DNA from: Salivita marina
Lineage (GTDB): Bacteria; Pseudomonadota; Gammaproteobacteria; Pseudomonadales; Azotimanducaceae
Length of the DNA: 64,000 nt
Reading direction: 5' to 3'
Assembly: GCA_038144425.1 (NCBI GenBank)
Contig: JAYQNS010000002.1
Span: 248,001-312,000, forward strand
The translations under genes were made by a program, and so were the position numbers. Shown piece by piece: positions 16,553-24,786 of the stretch; within the stretch, counting starts at the first letter, position 1, and each line of letters begins with the position of its first letter. A model generated the notes under the pieces. It was given only the letters and a program-made list of their open reading frames with translations, was not told the origin of the DNA and did not search any database.

Positions 16553-18478
16553 ATGGGAAGCCCGGTCACCTTGCTTGATCACGGTTTTTTTCGAGCCCGG
16601 GCCGTCAGCCCCGTGCTGAGCCTCGCCCAGCCCCGGGATAACGCTCGGGCGCTCACGGCTGCGGCGCGGGCAGCGGCGGAGGCGGAGGTGGCTCTGCTCC
16701 TCACTCCGGAGCTCAGCCTCACGGGGTACAGCTGCGAAGATCTGTTCCTGACCGAACCGCTTTTGGAGGAAAGCCGGGAGGCCCTAGCCCAGCTGCTTCG
16801 GGACACGGCGGAGCTACCCCTTTCCCTGGTAGTGGGCGCACCCTGGCCCGTCGCCGATGGCCGGGTGTTCAACGTGGCGCTCGTGCTAAGCGCCGGCCAG
16901 GTGGTCGGCGCCGTGCCCAAGGGGGCCCTGCCCACCTACGGGGAGTTTTACGAGCAGCGCTGGTTTGATAGCGGGGAGGGGGTCGCCCTCACCGTAGAGG
17001 ATCCCCGCTTCGGCACCTTTCCCCTAGCCCAGCAGCTGGGCTTTGAAACCCTAGGGGTGCGCTGGGCGCTCGAGCTCTGCGAGGACTTATGGTCTCCGTC
17101 GCCCCCCGGGGTGGCCCATGCCCTGGCAGGGGCCCAGCTGATCCTGAATCCCTCGGCAAGCCCCGAGGGGGTAGGGAAGGCCGCCTACCGCCGGGATTTG
17201 GTGCGCATGGCCAGCGGCCAGCGCCTTTGCGGCTACCTCTATGCTGGAGCCGGTCCCTTTGAATCAAGCAAGGATCTGGTCTATGGCGGTCACCTCCTGG
17301 CCGCGGAAGCCGGGTCGATGCTGGGGGAGGGGGAGCGCTTCGCCCTTGATGGCGCGACCCTCACCGTGGATTTCGACGTGCAGCGACTGGCCTTCGATCG
17401 CCGGCGCAATGGCACCTTCCGGCGCCAGGCGACCAGCGAGGGTTACCGCTTCTGCTCCGCCCCGGCTCAGCCTGCCTCCTTGACCGGACCGCTATTTCGC
17501 AGGGTTGACCCCCAGCCCTTCGTCCCGGGAGATCGGGAGGAGGCGGCGCGGCGGGCGAAGGACATTCTCGCCATTCAGGCCACGGGCCTGGCCCGGCGCA
17601 TGCGCGCGGCTCAGGCCCCGGCGCTGGTGATCGGCCTGTCCGGGGGGCTCGATTCCACTTTGGCGCTGCTCGTGTCCCTCGAGGCCCTAAAGCGCCTCGA
17701 TTTGCCGAAGTCGGCCCTGTGCGCCCTGACCCTTCCGGGTCCTGGGACCAGCGAAAAAACCCTGGGTCTCGTGGGAGCCCTGGCCGAGGTGCTTGGCCTT
17801 CCCCTGGAGCGCATCGACATTGGTCCGGCGGTGGCTCAGCACCTTGCCGACCTAGGGCACGATGGGGTGACCCCGGACGTGACCTTTGAAAACGCCCAGG
17901 CCCGGGAGCGCACGCAAATTCTCTTCGATCGGGCTAATCAGCTAGGGGGGCTCGTGGTCGGCACGGGAGATCTTTCCGAGCTGGCCCTTGGCTGGTGCAC
18001 TTTCAACGCCGATCACATGGCGAGCTATAACGTGAACGGCAGCGTGCCCAAGACGCTCATTGCCGATTTAGTGAGGGCCTATGCGGCGGAGCAGCATAAC
18101 GAGGCCCTTTCCCAGGCGCTCGAAGCGGTCCTCGCCTTGCCCATTTCCCCGGAGCTTATCCCCGGGGAGGACCCTCAAGAGGTGGGCCAGCTCACGGAAG
18201 CGGTGCTAGGCCCTTACGAAGTCCACGATTTCTATCTTTACTACGCGCTGCGTTTCGGCATGGGGCCGGCAAAACTGCGCTTTCTGGCCCGCCGGGCCTT
18301 CGCCGATCGCCATGGGCCGGAAGCCCTCGATGAATGGCTTGATCGCTTCCTTAGCCGCTTCCACGCCATGCAGTTCAAGCGCACCACCCTGCCGCCGGGG
18401 CCCAAGGTGGGCACGGTGAGCCTGTCCCCTCGGGGAGATTGGCGCATGCCCGACGAGACGGCGCCGCCCCAGCGCTAA
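16553..18478 (+). CDS. nadE: Glutamine-dependent NAD(+) synthetase
   Basis: A 641-residue two-domain enzyme that amidates nicotinic acid adenine dinucleotide to NAD. The N-terminal nitrilase-like glutaminase has Glu in LTPELSLTGYSCEDLF, Lys in PKGALPTYGEFYEQRWF and the nucleophile Cys in LELCEDLWSP. The C-terminal ATP-pyrophosphatase domain has the P-loop IGLSGGLDSTLALL near residue 360 and GTGDLSELALGWCTF. The start at 16553 was chosen because sequence upstream in the frame is a shadow of the cytochrome gene. It ends in CTAA, shared with the stop of the convergent pseudouridine synthase. Confidence 0.95.
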   Translation: MGSPVTLLDHGFFRARAVSPVLSLAQPRDNARALTAAARAAAEAEVALLLTPELSLTGYSCEDLFLTEPLLEESREALAQLLRDTAELPLSLVVGAPWPVADGRVFNVALVLSAGQVVGAVPKGALPTYGEFYEQRWFDSGEGVALTVEDPRFGTFPLAQQLGFETLGVRWALELCEDLWSPSPPGVAHALAGAQLILNPSASPEGVGKAAYRRDLVRMASGQRLCGYLYAGAGPFESSKDLVYGGHLLAAEAGSMLGEGERFALDGATLTVDFDVQRLAFDRRRNGTFRRQATSEGYRFCSAPAQPASLTGPLFRRVDPQPFVPGDREEAARRAKDILAIQATGLARRMRAAQAPALVIGLSGGLDSTLALLVSLEALKRLDLPKSALCALTLPGPGTSEKTLGLVGALAEVLGLPLERIDIGPAVAQHLADLGHDGVTPDVTFENAQARERTQILFDRANQLGGLVVGTGDLSELALGWCTFNADHMASYNVNGSVPKTLIADLVRAYAAEQHNEALSQALEAVLALPISPELIPGEDPQEVGQLTEAVLGPYEVHDFYLYYALRFGMGPAKLRFLARRAFADRHGPEALDEWLDRFLSRFHAMQFKRTTLPPGPKVGTVSLSPRGDWRMPDETAPPQR

Positions 18479-19251
18479 GCGCCCGGCGCGCTGCTCGGGA
18501 AGTCCTCGGGAAGAGGACTCCTAAAGCGCTGGGGGCGGGAAATACCGTCGGCAATTTCGGGCAGGAGCAGGGCATGGCAATGCAGGCCAAGGCGCGGTGC
18601 CTGCTGCGCCGTATCGGAAGGCCGGCCGTAGCGCGCATCCCCCTTCAGCGGCGCCCCGAGCCAGGCAAAGTGCACCCGTATTTGGTGAGTACGCCCCGTG
18701 TGTAGACGCACGAGATAGCGTTGCCCGCCCAAGTGGCGCGCGATGGTGAGGGCGCTTTGCCCCCCGGGCTGTTTCATGGGAGGCGGCATCTCATGCACCC
18801 AGAGGCCGCCCCGGGGCCGGTGCTGAATTGCTTCCCGGAGCCCAGCGACTCGCATGCGGCCCTTCCGTCCGGGCCGTAAGGGAAGGGTGATGCGATGGCG
18901 CTCAGCGCCCTCGCGGGCGTCCCCGGGCAAGGGTGCGCTTGCCTGGGCCAGGTACCATTTCCCGATGCTTCGGGCCTCGAAGGCTGCGCCGAGGGAGCGC
19001 TCCATGTTGGCGCTCAGGGCCACGAGCAAGAGTCCGGAGGTGTCCTTGTCGATGCGGTGCACAAGGCGCGGGCGAGGGCGCCCGGCTTCGGCCTCATGCC
19101 ATGCCATGAGCGCATCATGAACACTGGGGGCGCCGGCGCGATCGGCAAGCACGGAAACGCCGGCGCTCTTGTCTAAAACCCAAAGCGTTTCATCGACCCA
19201 GCGCCAGCGAACGCCGGGGATGAGCTCGGCGCCGGCCGCCGCCGCGTTCAA
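18475..19251 (-). CDS. RluA-family pseudouridine synthase
   Basis: Isomerises uridine to pseudouridine in rRNA or tRNA. The catalytic motif HRIDKDTSGLLLVAL holds the essential aspartate near residue 75, and HTGRTHQIRVHFAWLGAPLKGD is the second family motif. No S4 domain precedes the catalytic domain. The TTG start at 19251 overlaps the GST stop (TTGA) and gives 258 residues; an earlier start would run deep into the GST gene. The target site cannot be assigned; RluA, RluC and TruC subfamilies are all possible. Confidence 0.87.
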   Translation of the reverse strand: MNAAAAGAELIPGVRWRWVDETLWVLDKSAGVSVLADRAGAPSVHDALMAWHEAEAGRPRPRLVHRIDKDTSGLLLVALSANMERSLGAAFEARSIGKWYLAQASAPLPGDAREGAERHRITLPLRPGRKGRMRVAGLREAIQHRPRGGLWVHEMPPPMKQPGGQSALTIARHLGGQRYLVRLHTGRTHQIRVHFAWLGAPLKGDARYGRPSDTAQQAPRLGLHCHALLLPEIADGISRPQRFRSPLPEDFPSSAPGA

Positions 19252-20078
19252 GCGGGGGCGCCGGGCAAGATTCCGTCGGCGGAGAAGGGCGCGGCGAAGC
19301 GGATATTGCCCCGGGCGAGGCCCTCCTGAACCACGGCCAGGCCGCCGTGGCGCACCATCCACTCCAATCGATGGTCGCGGTATTCCCGCTTGAAGAGGCC
19401 GGCCTCCAGGGCCGCGCGAACCGCGTCAAGGCTAGCGCCGCCGTCTCCCAGGGCTGCAATTTCCTCCCGCCCCGCCTGAACGCTGGGCCGCTCCCGGCCG
19501 CGCGCCAGATAAGCGCCCAGCCCACTCTCTGGCGCCGGCCCGAGGCCGCCGGCCTCGCTGCCCAGGAGGTGGGGCAGTACGGAAGCATCGGCCCAGCCGA
19601 AGCGGTCCCCGCCGAGCCACGGGGCGATCCCCAGCTGGGCCTCGAGCCAGGCGTGCCACTGCTTGAGGTCGGCTTCGGCGCCGGCCAGAAGCTGGGTGCG
19701 GAGGGCGCCATCGCTGCGCCCAAAATGATGAATTTCCCCCAGGGCCCAGTTGATGGCCTCGTAGTGCGTATCCATAGCCTCCTCGATCATGCGTGCCCGG
19801 GCCCGGCCCAGGGCCGAGGGGGGCGCCAGGGGCGGCTCGGGCCAGCGTTCCTCGATGAACTCTAAAAGGACCGTGGACTCAAAGAGGGCCTCTCCCGTTT
19901 CCAGTACCAGGGCCGGCACCTCGCCCCGGGGATTCGCCGCCCCCAGGCCGTCGTTCTGCGCACCGCTGCCCAAGCCCGTGGGCAGGCAGGCTTCGAAGGG
20001 GACGCCCTTTTCCCGCAGGGCAATTTTGATTTTCTGGCTGTAAGGGGACAGGGGATGATCATAGAGGCGAAGGGCCAT
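19248..20078 (-). CDS. Glutathione S-transferase family protein
   Basis: A 276-residue protein with a thioredoxin-like N-terminal domain (LYDHPLSPYSQKIKIALREKG, GEVPALVLETGEALFEST) and an all-alpha C-terminal domain. The catalytic Ser/Cys position falls in the SPYSQ segment. It probably conjugates or reduces electrophiles with glutathione. The C-terminal 50-60 residues extend beyond the usual GST length. It is coupled to the pseudouridine synthase downstream and divergent from the desaturase 70 bases away. Confidence 0.85.
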   Translation of the reverse strand: MALRLYDHPLSPYSQKIKIALREKGVPFEACLPTGLGSGAQNDGLGAANPRGEVPALVLETGEALFESTVLLEFIEERWPEPPLAPPSALGRARARMIEEAMDTHYEAINWALGEIHHFGRSDGALRTQLLAGAEADLKQWHAWLEAQLGIAPWLGGDRFGWADASVLPHLLGSEAGGLGPAPESGLGAYLARGRERPSVQAGREEIAALGDGGASLDAVRAALEAGLFKREYRDHRLEWMVRHGGLAVVQEGLARGNIRFAAPFSADGILPGAPA

Positions 20079-20148
20079 GGCTCACTCCTTCCAGGCAAGA
20101 CGGGTTGGCGGCGGAGCGTTATCATCGAGGCCGGAGAAGGAGAGCGCA

Positions 20149-21051
20149 ATGGACCCGAAAACCTGGCTGAGCCCCGAAGAGCTCGCATCGGTGACGCAAC
20201 GCAGCGACCTAAAGGGCGCCGTATTAGTGGCCTCCCAGTGGCTGCAGGTGCTTGCCCTGTTCGTCGTGATGGCGGCCTATCCCCATCCCCTGGTGTGGGT
20301 CCTGGGGACGATGCTGCTCGGGAATCGGCTCCTTGGCTTCGGCGTTCTCGTGCACGAGTGCGGCCACCGCACCCTCTTTCGCACTCCGGCGCTGAATGAT
20401 TTTGTGGGGCGCTGGCTCGCGGCGCCGCCGACCTTTAACAACATGCGCGCCTACATGCGTGGCCATCTTGAGCATCACCGGCTGGCGGGCACGACGGAGG
20501 ATCCGGACCTTCCGAACTATCGGGACTATCCCATCTCCCGAGATCGGCTGTGGCGGAAGCTGCGCCGAGATCTTTCGGGCCAGACCGGCTGGCGAACGCT
20601 TCAGGGCGTGGGCCGAAACCTGTCGAATTACAGCCGTCTAAGCCAGGAGGCCCGAGGGGCCCTCGGCCGTGCCGTGCTGATGAACCTCGCGATCTTCCTT
20701 GCGCTTACCGTGGCCGGTGTTCCCGTGCTCTACCTCGCTTGGGTACTGGCTTATATCTTCATTCTGCCGCTGGTGAGCCGCATTCGGCAGGTGGCGGAGC
20801 ACGGCGCCGTGCCAGACCTCTACAGCATGGATGCGCGAAACAATACCCGCAGCGTTCGCTCGAACTGGCTCATGCGGGCGCTCTTTTCTCCCCATGGGGT
20901 GAATTGGCATCTGGAGCATCACCTCATGCCTTCTGTGCCCATCTATAACCTTGGGCGGCTCCATCGCTTGCTGACCGCGAAGGGCGCCTACGACGGTATG
21001 CGCTTTGAGACTAGCTACTTTCATCTGCTGGCGGCGGTCAGCCCGCGCTAG
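20149..21051 (+). CDS. Membrane fatty acid desaturase
   Basis: A 300-residue integral membrane diiron enzyme. The three histidine boxes are HECGH (near residue 70), HLEHH (near residue 107) and HLEHH (near residue 258), with hydrophobic spans between. It inserts a double bond or hydroxyl into an acyl chain or related lipid. The ATG at 20149 is supported by a purine-rich GGAGAAGGAGAG just upstream; the longer in-frame extension has no family sequence. oxyR starts nine bases downstream on the same strand. Confidence 0.88.
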   Translation: MDPKTWLSPEELASVTQRSDLKGAVLVASQWLQVLALFVVMAAYPHPLVWVLGTMLLGNRLLGFGVLVHECGHRTLFRTPALNDFVGRWLAAPPTFNNMRAYMRGHLEHHRLAGTTEDPDLPNYRDYPISRDRLWRKLRRDLSGQTGWRTLQGVGRNLSNYSRLSQEARGALGRAVLMNLAIFLALTVAGVPVLYLAWVLAYIFILPLVSRIRQVAEHGAVPDLYSMDARNNTRSVRSNWLMRALFSPHGVNWHLEHHLMPSVPIYNLGRLHRLLTAKGAYDGMRFETSYFHLLAAVSPR

Positions 21052-21059
21052 GGTTTCCC

Positions 21060-21986
21060 ATGAATTTGCGCGACTTGAAGTACCTCGTGGCCGTAGCGGA
21101 TCTCCGCCACTTTGGCCGCGCCGCTGAGGCGTGCTTTGTTTCCCAGCCCACCCTCTCGACGCAGATCCGAAAGCTCGAAGACTTCCTCGGGGTTACCCTT
21201 ATTGAGCGGAACAATCGCCAGGTGTTGCTCACGGCGACGGGAGAAAAAATTGTGGCCCGGGCGCGCGTCGTGCTGCGGGAAGCCGATCAGCTGGTGCGCC
21301 TTGCTAAGCAGGCCAGCGATCCGCTGGGTGGGGAGTTTCGCCTTGGGGTGATCCCGACGGTGGCGCCCTACCTGCTGCCGCGCATGCTCCCGGCGCTCCG
21401 GGATCGATTTCCAGAGCTCGAGGTACAGCTGGTGGAGGCGCAGACCGCGGTGATCACTCGTGAGCTTCGCCTGGGGCACTTGGATGCCATCATTCTTGCC
21501 CTTCCCGTGCTGGAGGAAGGGGTGCGCACGGAAGGCCTCTATGACGAGCCCTTCTATCTAGCGGTGCCCGACGGCGACCCTCTGGCGGAGGCGGAGAGCG
21601 TCACCGCGGAGGCGCTCATGAGTCGGCAGGTGCTGCTGCTAGAGGATGGGCACTGCCTTCGCGATCAGGCTCTCGAGGTATGCGCCCAGGTGGGCGCGGT
21701 GGAAAATTTGAACTTTTCGGCCACCAGCATTGAAACCCTGCGCCACATGGTGGTGGCGGGGATTGGGGTGACGCTGATTCCGGAGCTGGCGCGGCAGGAG
21801 AATGACAGCATGCGCTATATCCCCTTTGCTGGGGAAACGCCAAGCCGACGCATTGGCCTGGCGTGGCGCAATACGTCGACGCGGGAGCTTTTACTGGGCC
21901 CCTTGGCGACGCTGATTCGCCGCGCTGTGGGGAGGAGCCTTGGTCCGGAGGATCGGGCCGTGCTGTTGGAAGGCCTGGCGCCCTAG
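21060..21986 (+). CDS. oxyR: Hydrogen-peroxide sensor OxyR
   Basis: A 308-residue LysR-type regulator. The N-terminal helix-turn-helix is RHFGRAAEACFVSQPTLS. The peroxide-sensing cysteines fall exactly at Cys199 and Cys208 in LLEDGHCLRDQALEVC, the disulfide switch that defines OxyR within the LysR family. It probably activates antioxidant genes on oxidation. It follows the desaturase closely and is convergent with the DUF3501-HdrD-rubrerythrin genes, sharing a CTAG at the stop codons. Confidence 0.95.
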   Translation: MNLRDLKYLVAVADLRHFGRAAEACFVSQPTLSTQIRKLEDFLGVTLIERNNRQVLLTATGEKIVARARVVLREADQLVRLAKQASDPLGGEFRLGVIPTVAPYLLPRMLPALRDRFPELEVQLVEAQTAVITRELRLGHLDAIILALPVLEEGVRTEGLYDEPFYLAVPDGDPLAEAESVTAEALMSRQVLLLEDGHCLRDQALEVCAQVGAVENLNFSATSIETLRHMVVAGIGVTLIPELARQENDSMRYIPFAGETPSRRIGLAWRNTSTRELLLGPLATLIRRAVGRSLGPEDRAVLLEGLAP

Positions 21987-22567
21987 GGAGTGAGGTCCGC
22001 GGCCAGAGAGGCCCGCTGGGCATCCGTTAGGGTGACTTCGCAGGTGAGATTTTCGTGGTCAGCGCCAAAGATGATGGGCGCGCCGCTGCGAACGGCAGCG
22101 GCATCGACGTCGCTCAGCTCGAAGCGCATGAAATGCACGGAGGAGGTCTTTTCCTCCGTGGCCCGCTCGAGGTCTTCGTCGGCAATGGCGTAGCAGCGCT
22201 CGCCCTCCCCCACGCGCACGTAGACTTGATCTTCCACCCCCACGAGGCGCCCCAGGGCGGCCCTGCGCTCGGCCACGTCGCCATATTCGAGCATGAAGGT
22301 GGCTTTCCAGTTTTGCCCATCGGGGATGAGGGGGTTATAGGCCTCGATCTCTTCCATGATGCCATCCACTTCGAAGATGCGCTCGACGCGGAGCATCTCC
22401 TGCACCTGGTACTGCATGGTGAGAAAGTCCTCGAAGTAGAGAGTGGCATTCGGCGTTAAGGCAATGCGCCGGGGGATCTTGTGCGCAATCACCTTCGCTC
22501 GAAAGTCGGGCCGCGCCTCGCCGTATTGCTCGAGGCTCATGAGCGTTTCCCGAGATAGCTTTTGCAC
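21983..22567 (-). CDS. DUF3501 family protein
   Basis: A 194-residue cytoplasmic protein recognised as DUF3501 from MSLEQYGEARPDFRAKVIAHK, PNATLYFEDFLTMQYQVQEML and VHFMRFEL. Its function is unknown. It is regularly encoded with a rubrerythrin and an HdrD-like Fe-S protein, as here, which suggests a shared redox role. It is the third gene of that set; the intended stop of the Fe-S gene lies 13 bases before its start. No cofactor motif is obvious. Confidence 0.88.
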   Translation of the reverse strand: MQKLSRETLMSLEQYGEARPDFRAKVIAHKIPRRIALTPNATLYFEDFLTMQYQVQEMLRVERIFEVDGIMEEIEAYNPLIPDGQNWKATFMLEYGDVAERRAALGRLVGVEDQVYVRVGEGERCYAIADEDLERATEEKTSSVHFMRFELSDVDAAAVRSGAPIIFGADHENLTCEVTLTDAQRASLAADLTP

Positions 22568-22580
22568 TGGTGATTCTCCC

Positions 22581-23923
22581 TTAAGCCGCTGCGAGGCCGT
22601 AGGCCAGGCGAAGCATGGTCAGGGGGTGGGATGCCTCCCCTGCTCCGTGAGCCCGTGCTGAATCATTCTCCCGGCCATGGGGCAGTCGCTGCCGTAGTGG
22701 TCTGGATTGTCCTTCTTGACCTTATTCACGATGGGGCGGGCGATCTTCACCGCGAAGTCGTGGGTTTCTTCCCGGTACGCGTAGGTCCCGTCGTGGCCAG
22801 AGCAGCGCTCGATGAGCGTCACCTCGGTTTCCGGAATAAGGGCGAGAAGCTCCCGGGTTTTCTGGCCGATGTTCTGCACGCGCTGGTGGCAAGCGGCGTG
22901 ATAGGTAACCTTGCCCAGGGGCTTCGGGAACTCCGTCTTCAAGAGCCCATCCTTGTGGCGAAGCATGAGGTACTCGAAGGGGTCGAAGAGGTGGGCTGCC
23001 ACCTTCTGTACGTTCTCATCCTCCGGGAACATGAGGGGCAACTCCTGCTTGAACATGAGCACGCAGGAGGGCACGGGGGCGATGATGTCCCAGCCCGCTT
23101 CGATGGCTTCAAGTAGAACGGGAATGTTGTGTTCCTTCAGGCGTTTCACCGCGGTGAGGTCCCCAAGCTCAAACTTGGGCATGCCGCAGCACTTCTCTCC
23201 ATCGATGACCTTCACGGGAACGTCGTTATGTAGGAAGACGGCGGCAAGGTCGGCGCCGAGCTGGGGTTCGTTGTAGTTGCCATAGCAGGTGGTAAATACC
23301 GCCACCCGGCCTTGCGTGCGGCCGCTGGCGGTCACGGGAAGGTTTGCTCCGAGCGTGCCCTTGTGCTGACGCTTAAAGGTTTTGCTGTGGAATTTCGGCA
23401 GGGGCGCTTTCTCGTGAATACCCACGACCTTTTGCAAAGCGCTGCGCAGGCTGTCCTGGCCGTTGGCGAAGTTCACGGCGTCGGCGATACCCGGTTGGCC
23501 CAGCACGGAGAAGACGGCGTCCGTGCTGGTGATCAGCCGGTCTCGCCACTTGGCTTGACCCTTGGAAAACTTCACCGCCTTCGCTCGCAGCATGAGATGG
23601 GGGAAATCGAGGTTGAATTCGTGGGGGGGCAGGTAGGGGCATTTTGTCTCAGCGCAGAGGTCGCAGAGATAGCACTGGTCTACGACCTTGCCGTAGTCCT
23701 CCTTCGCCACGCCGTCCACTTCCATGGTCTCGGACTCGTCCACAAGGTCGAAGAGCACGGGGAAGGACTGGCAGAGGCTGACGCATCGGCGGCAGGTGTG
23801 GCAGATGTCGAAAATCCGCTCGAGCTCCTGGTTTAGCGCCTCTTCGTTCCAGAATTCCGGGGTTTGCCAGTGGTGCGCTTCGCGCTTTGCCTTTTCGAGA
23901 TTGCCTTCACGATACGCTGCCAT
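22581..23923 (-). CDS. HdrD/GlpC-like iron-sulfur protein, frame broken near the C-terminus
   Basis: A ~447-residue protein with two N-terminal 4Fe-4S motifs (CHTCRRCVSLCQSFP near residue 40 and CYLCDLCAETKCPYLPP near residue 85) and two CCG domains (EKCCGMPKFELGD near residue 245, and HAACHQRVQNIGQ with RCSGHDGTY further on). Such proteins pass electrons to or from disulfides or quinones. As read, the frame stops at 22619 after 434 residues. If one G is added to the run at 22621-22625 the protein continues LTMLRLAYGLAAA to a TAA at 22581-22583, the normal family ending. It lies between rubrerythrin and DUF3501. Confidence 0.88.
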
Positions 23924-23979
23924 GGTCGCGCTTCCTTCGCTGTGAGGAATGGGGGCTTTCCGTTGGTATGGAAACTAAA

Positions 23980-23999
23980 GGGGCCCCTCGTGGGGCCCC
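23980..23999 (-). terminator. Hairpin between rubrerythrin and the Fe-S gene
   Basis: GGGGCCCC (23980-23987) pairs with GGGGCCCC (23992-23999) in a perfect 8-bp self-complementary stem. On the minus strand it is followed by CTTTAGTTT, a weak T-rich tract. With the hairpin at 24015-24036 it could partially terminate rubrerythrin transcripts and lower expression of the downstream genes. Confidence 0.5.
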
Positions 24000-24014
24000 C
24001 GATCAGTGCAAGGG

Positions 24015-24036
24015 GGCGGCGGAGGGCTCCGCCGCC
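24015..24036 (-). terminator. Perfect 10-bp hairpin just after rubrerythrin
   Basis: GGCGGCGGAG (24015-24024) and CTCCGCCGCC (24027-24036) form a perfect 10-bp stem with a two-base centre, about 20 bases after the rubrerythrin stop on the minus strand. It lacks its own T-run. It may protect the rubrerythrin mRNA 3' end or attenuate readthrough into the Fe-S gene. Confidence 0.5.
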
Positions 24037-24057
24037 GGACCTTGCCCTGGGCTGGCC

Positions 24058-24474
24058 TTAGGCCATGGCGTCCAGAGCTTTCTGGAACCGGTTGGCGTGG
24101 GAGCGCTCGGCTTTGGCGAGGGTTTCGAACCAATCAGCGATTTCGTCGAAGCCTTCGTCCCGTGCGGTCTTGGCCATGCCGGGGTACATGTCCGTGTACT
24201 CGTGGGTTTCCCCAGCGACAGCCGCTTTGAGATTATCGGCGGTGGTTCCGATGGGAAGACCGGTGGCAGGATCGCCAACCTCTTCCATGTACTCAAGGTG
24301 GCCGTGGGCGTGACCCGTTTCCCCTTCCGCGGTGGAACGGAACACAGCCGCCACGTCGTTTTCTCCTTCAATGTCAGCCTTGGCCGCGAAATAGAGGTAG
24401 CGGCGGTTGGCTTGGGACTCGCCCGCAAAGGCGGCCTTCAAGTTCTCGAAGGTTTGGCTATCTTTCAGATCCAT
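24058..24474 (-). CDS. Rubrerythrin family diiron protein
   Basis: A 138-residue ferritin-like protein with two pairs of helices carrying the diiron ligands: AGESQANRRY, AEGETGHAHGHLEY, AGETHEY and AKAERSHANRF. It lacks the C-terminal rubredoxin domain of classical rubrerythrins, so electrons must come from a partner, plausibly the HdrD-like protein encoded next. The likely role is peroxide reduction. The start at MDLKDSQTF follows a purine-rich stretch. Two hairpins separate it from the Fe-S gene, and a long AT-rich regulatory region lies upstream. Confidence 0.93.
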   Translation of the reverse strand: MDLKDSQTFENLKAAFAGESQANRRYLYFAAKADIEGENDVAAVFRSTAEGETGHAHGHLEYMEEVGDPATGLPIGTTADNLKAAVAGETHEYTDMYPGMAKTARDEGFDEIADWFETLAKAERSHANRFQKALDAMA

Positions 24475-24603
24475 GAGATCGCTTCCTCGTAACAAGCTAG
24501 GGGGAAGAGTGGCTGGCTGAGCCGACCACGTTCAGTGGAACAGCCACTGGAACAGCGCGAAGTATACGGGCTTGGGGCCCGGGCGCCATTTGTTCTTTTT
24601 GAT

Positions 24604-24632
24604 GGCTTTCATAGACGTTGTCAATGAAAGCC
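24604..24632. promoter_or_regulatory. Long palindrome in the rubrerythrin promoter region
   Basis: GGCTTTCAT (24604-24612) and ATGAAAGCC (24624-24632) are perfect arms. Counting the inner bases, 12 of 13 positions pair around a three-base centre. On the minus strand it contains TTGACA, a perfect -35 hexamer, so a regulator bound here could block the rubrerythrin promoter. It lies about 130 bases upstream of the rubrerythrin start. No T-run follows on either strand, so an operator is more likely than a terminator. Confidence 0.5.
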
Positions 24633-24705
24633 AGGCAGGGAGGGGGTCCGTTTCCCGTCCCTGCATGCCCTCAGGCGAGCCCAGAGTTTTACCAAATCAT
24701 TGAAA

Positions 24706-24723
24706 TCAAATAATTTTATTTGA
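24706..24723. promoter_or_regulatory. AT-rich perfect palindrome
   Basis: TCAAATAATTTTATTTGA is an 8-2-8 perfect palindrome in an AT-rich stretch that contrasts with the GC-rich surroundings. It sits between the rubrerythrin start and the ald 3' end. The symmetry fits a dimeric regulator site; the regulator is unknown. Confidence 0.45.
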
Positions 24724-24762
24724 GATCAAGGATCTGTCCGGGTACTGTCCTAGCATAGCTTT

Positions 24763-24785
24763 TATGAATGAAAATCATTCTTATC
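24763..24785. promoter_or_regulatory. Fur-box-like sequence
   Basis: TATGAATGAAAATCATTC, followed by TTATC, resembles the Fur consensus, with the inverted pair GAATGA/TCATTC around AAA. It ends two bases before the ald stop codon, about 290 bases upstream of rubrerythrin. Iron control of an iron-rich rubrerythrin/Fe-S operon would make sense, but the distance is long and the match is by eye. Confidence 0.4.
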
Positions 24786-24786
24786 T

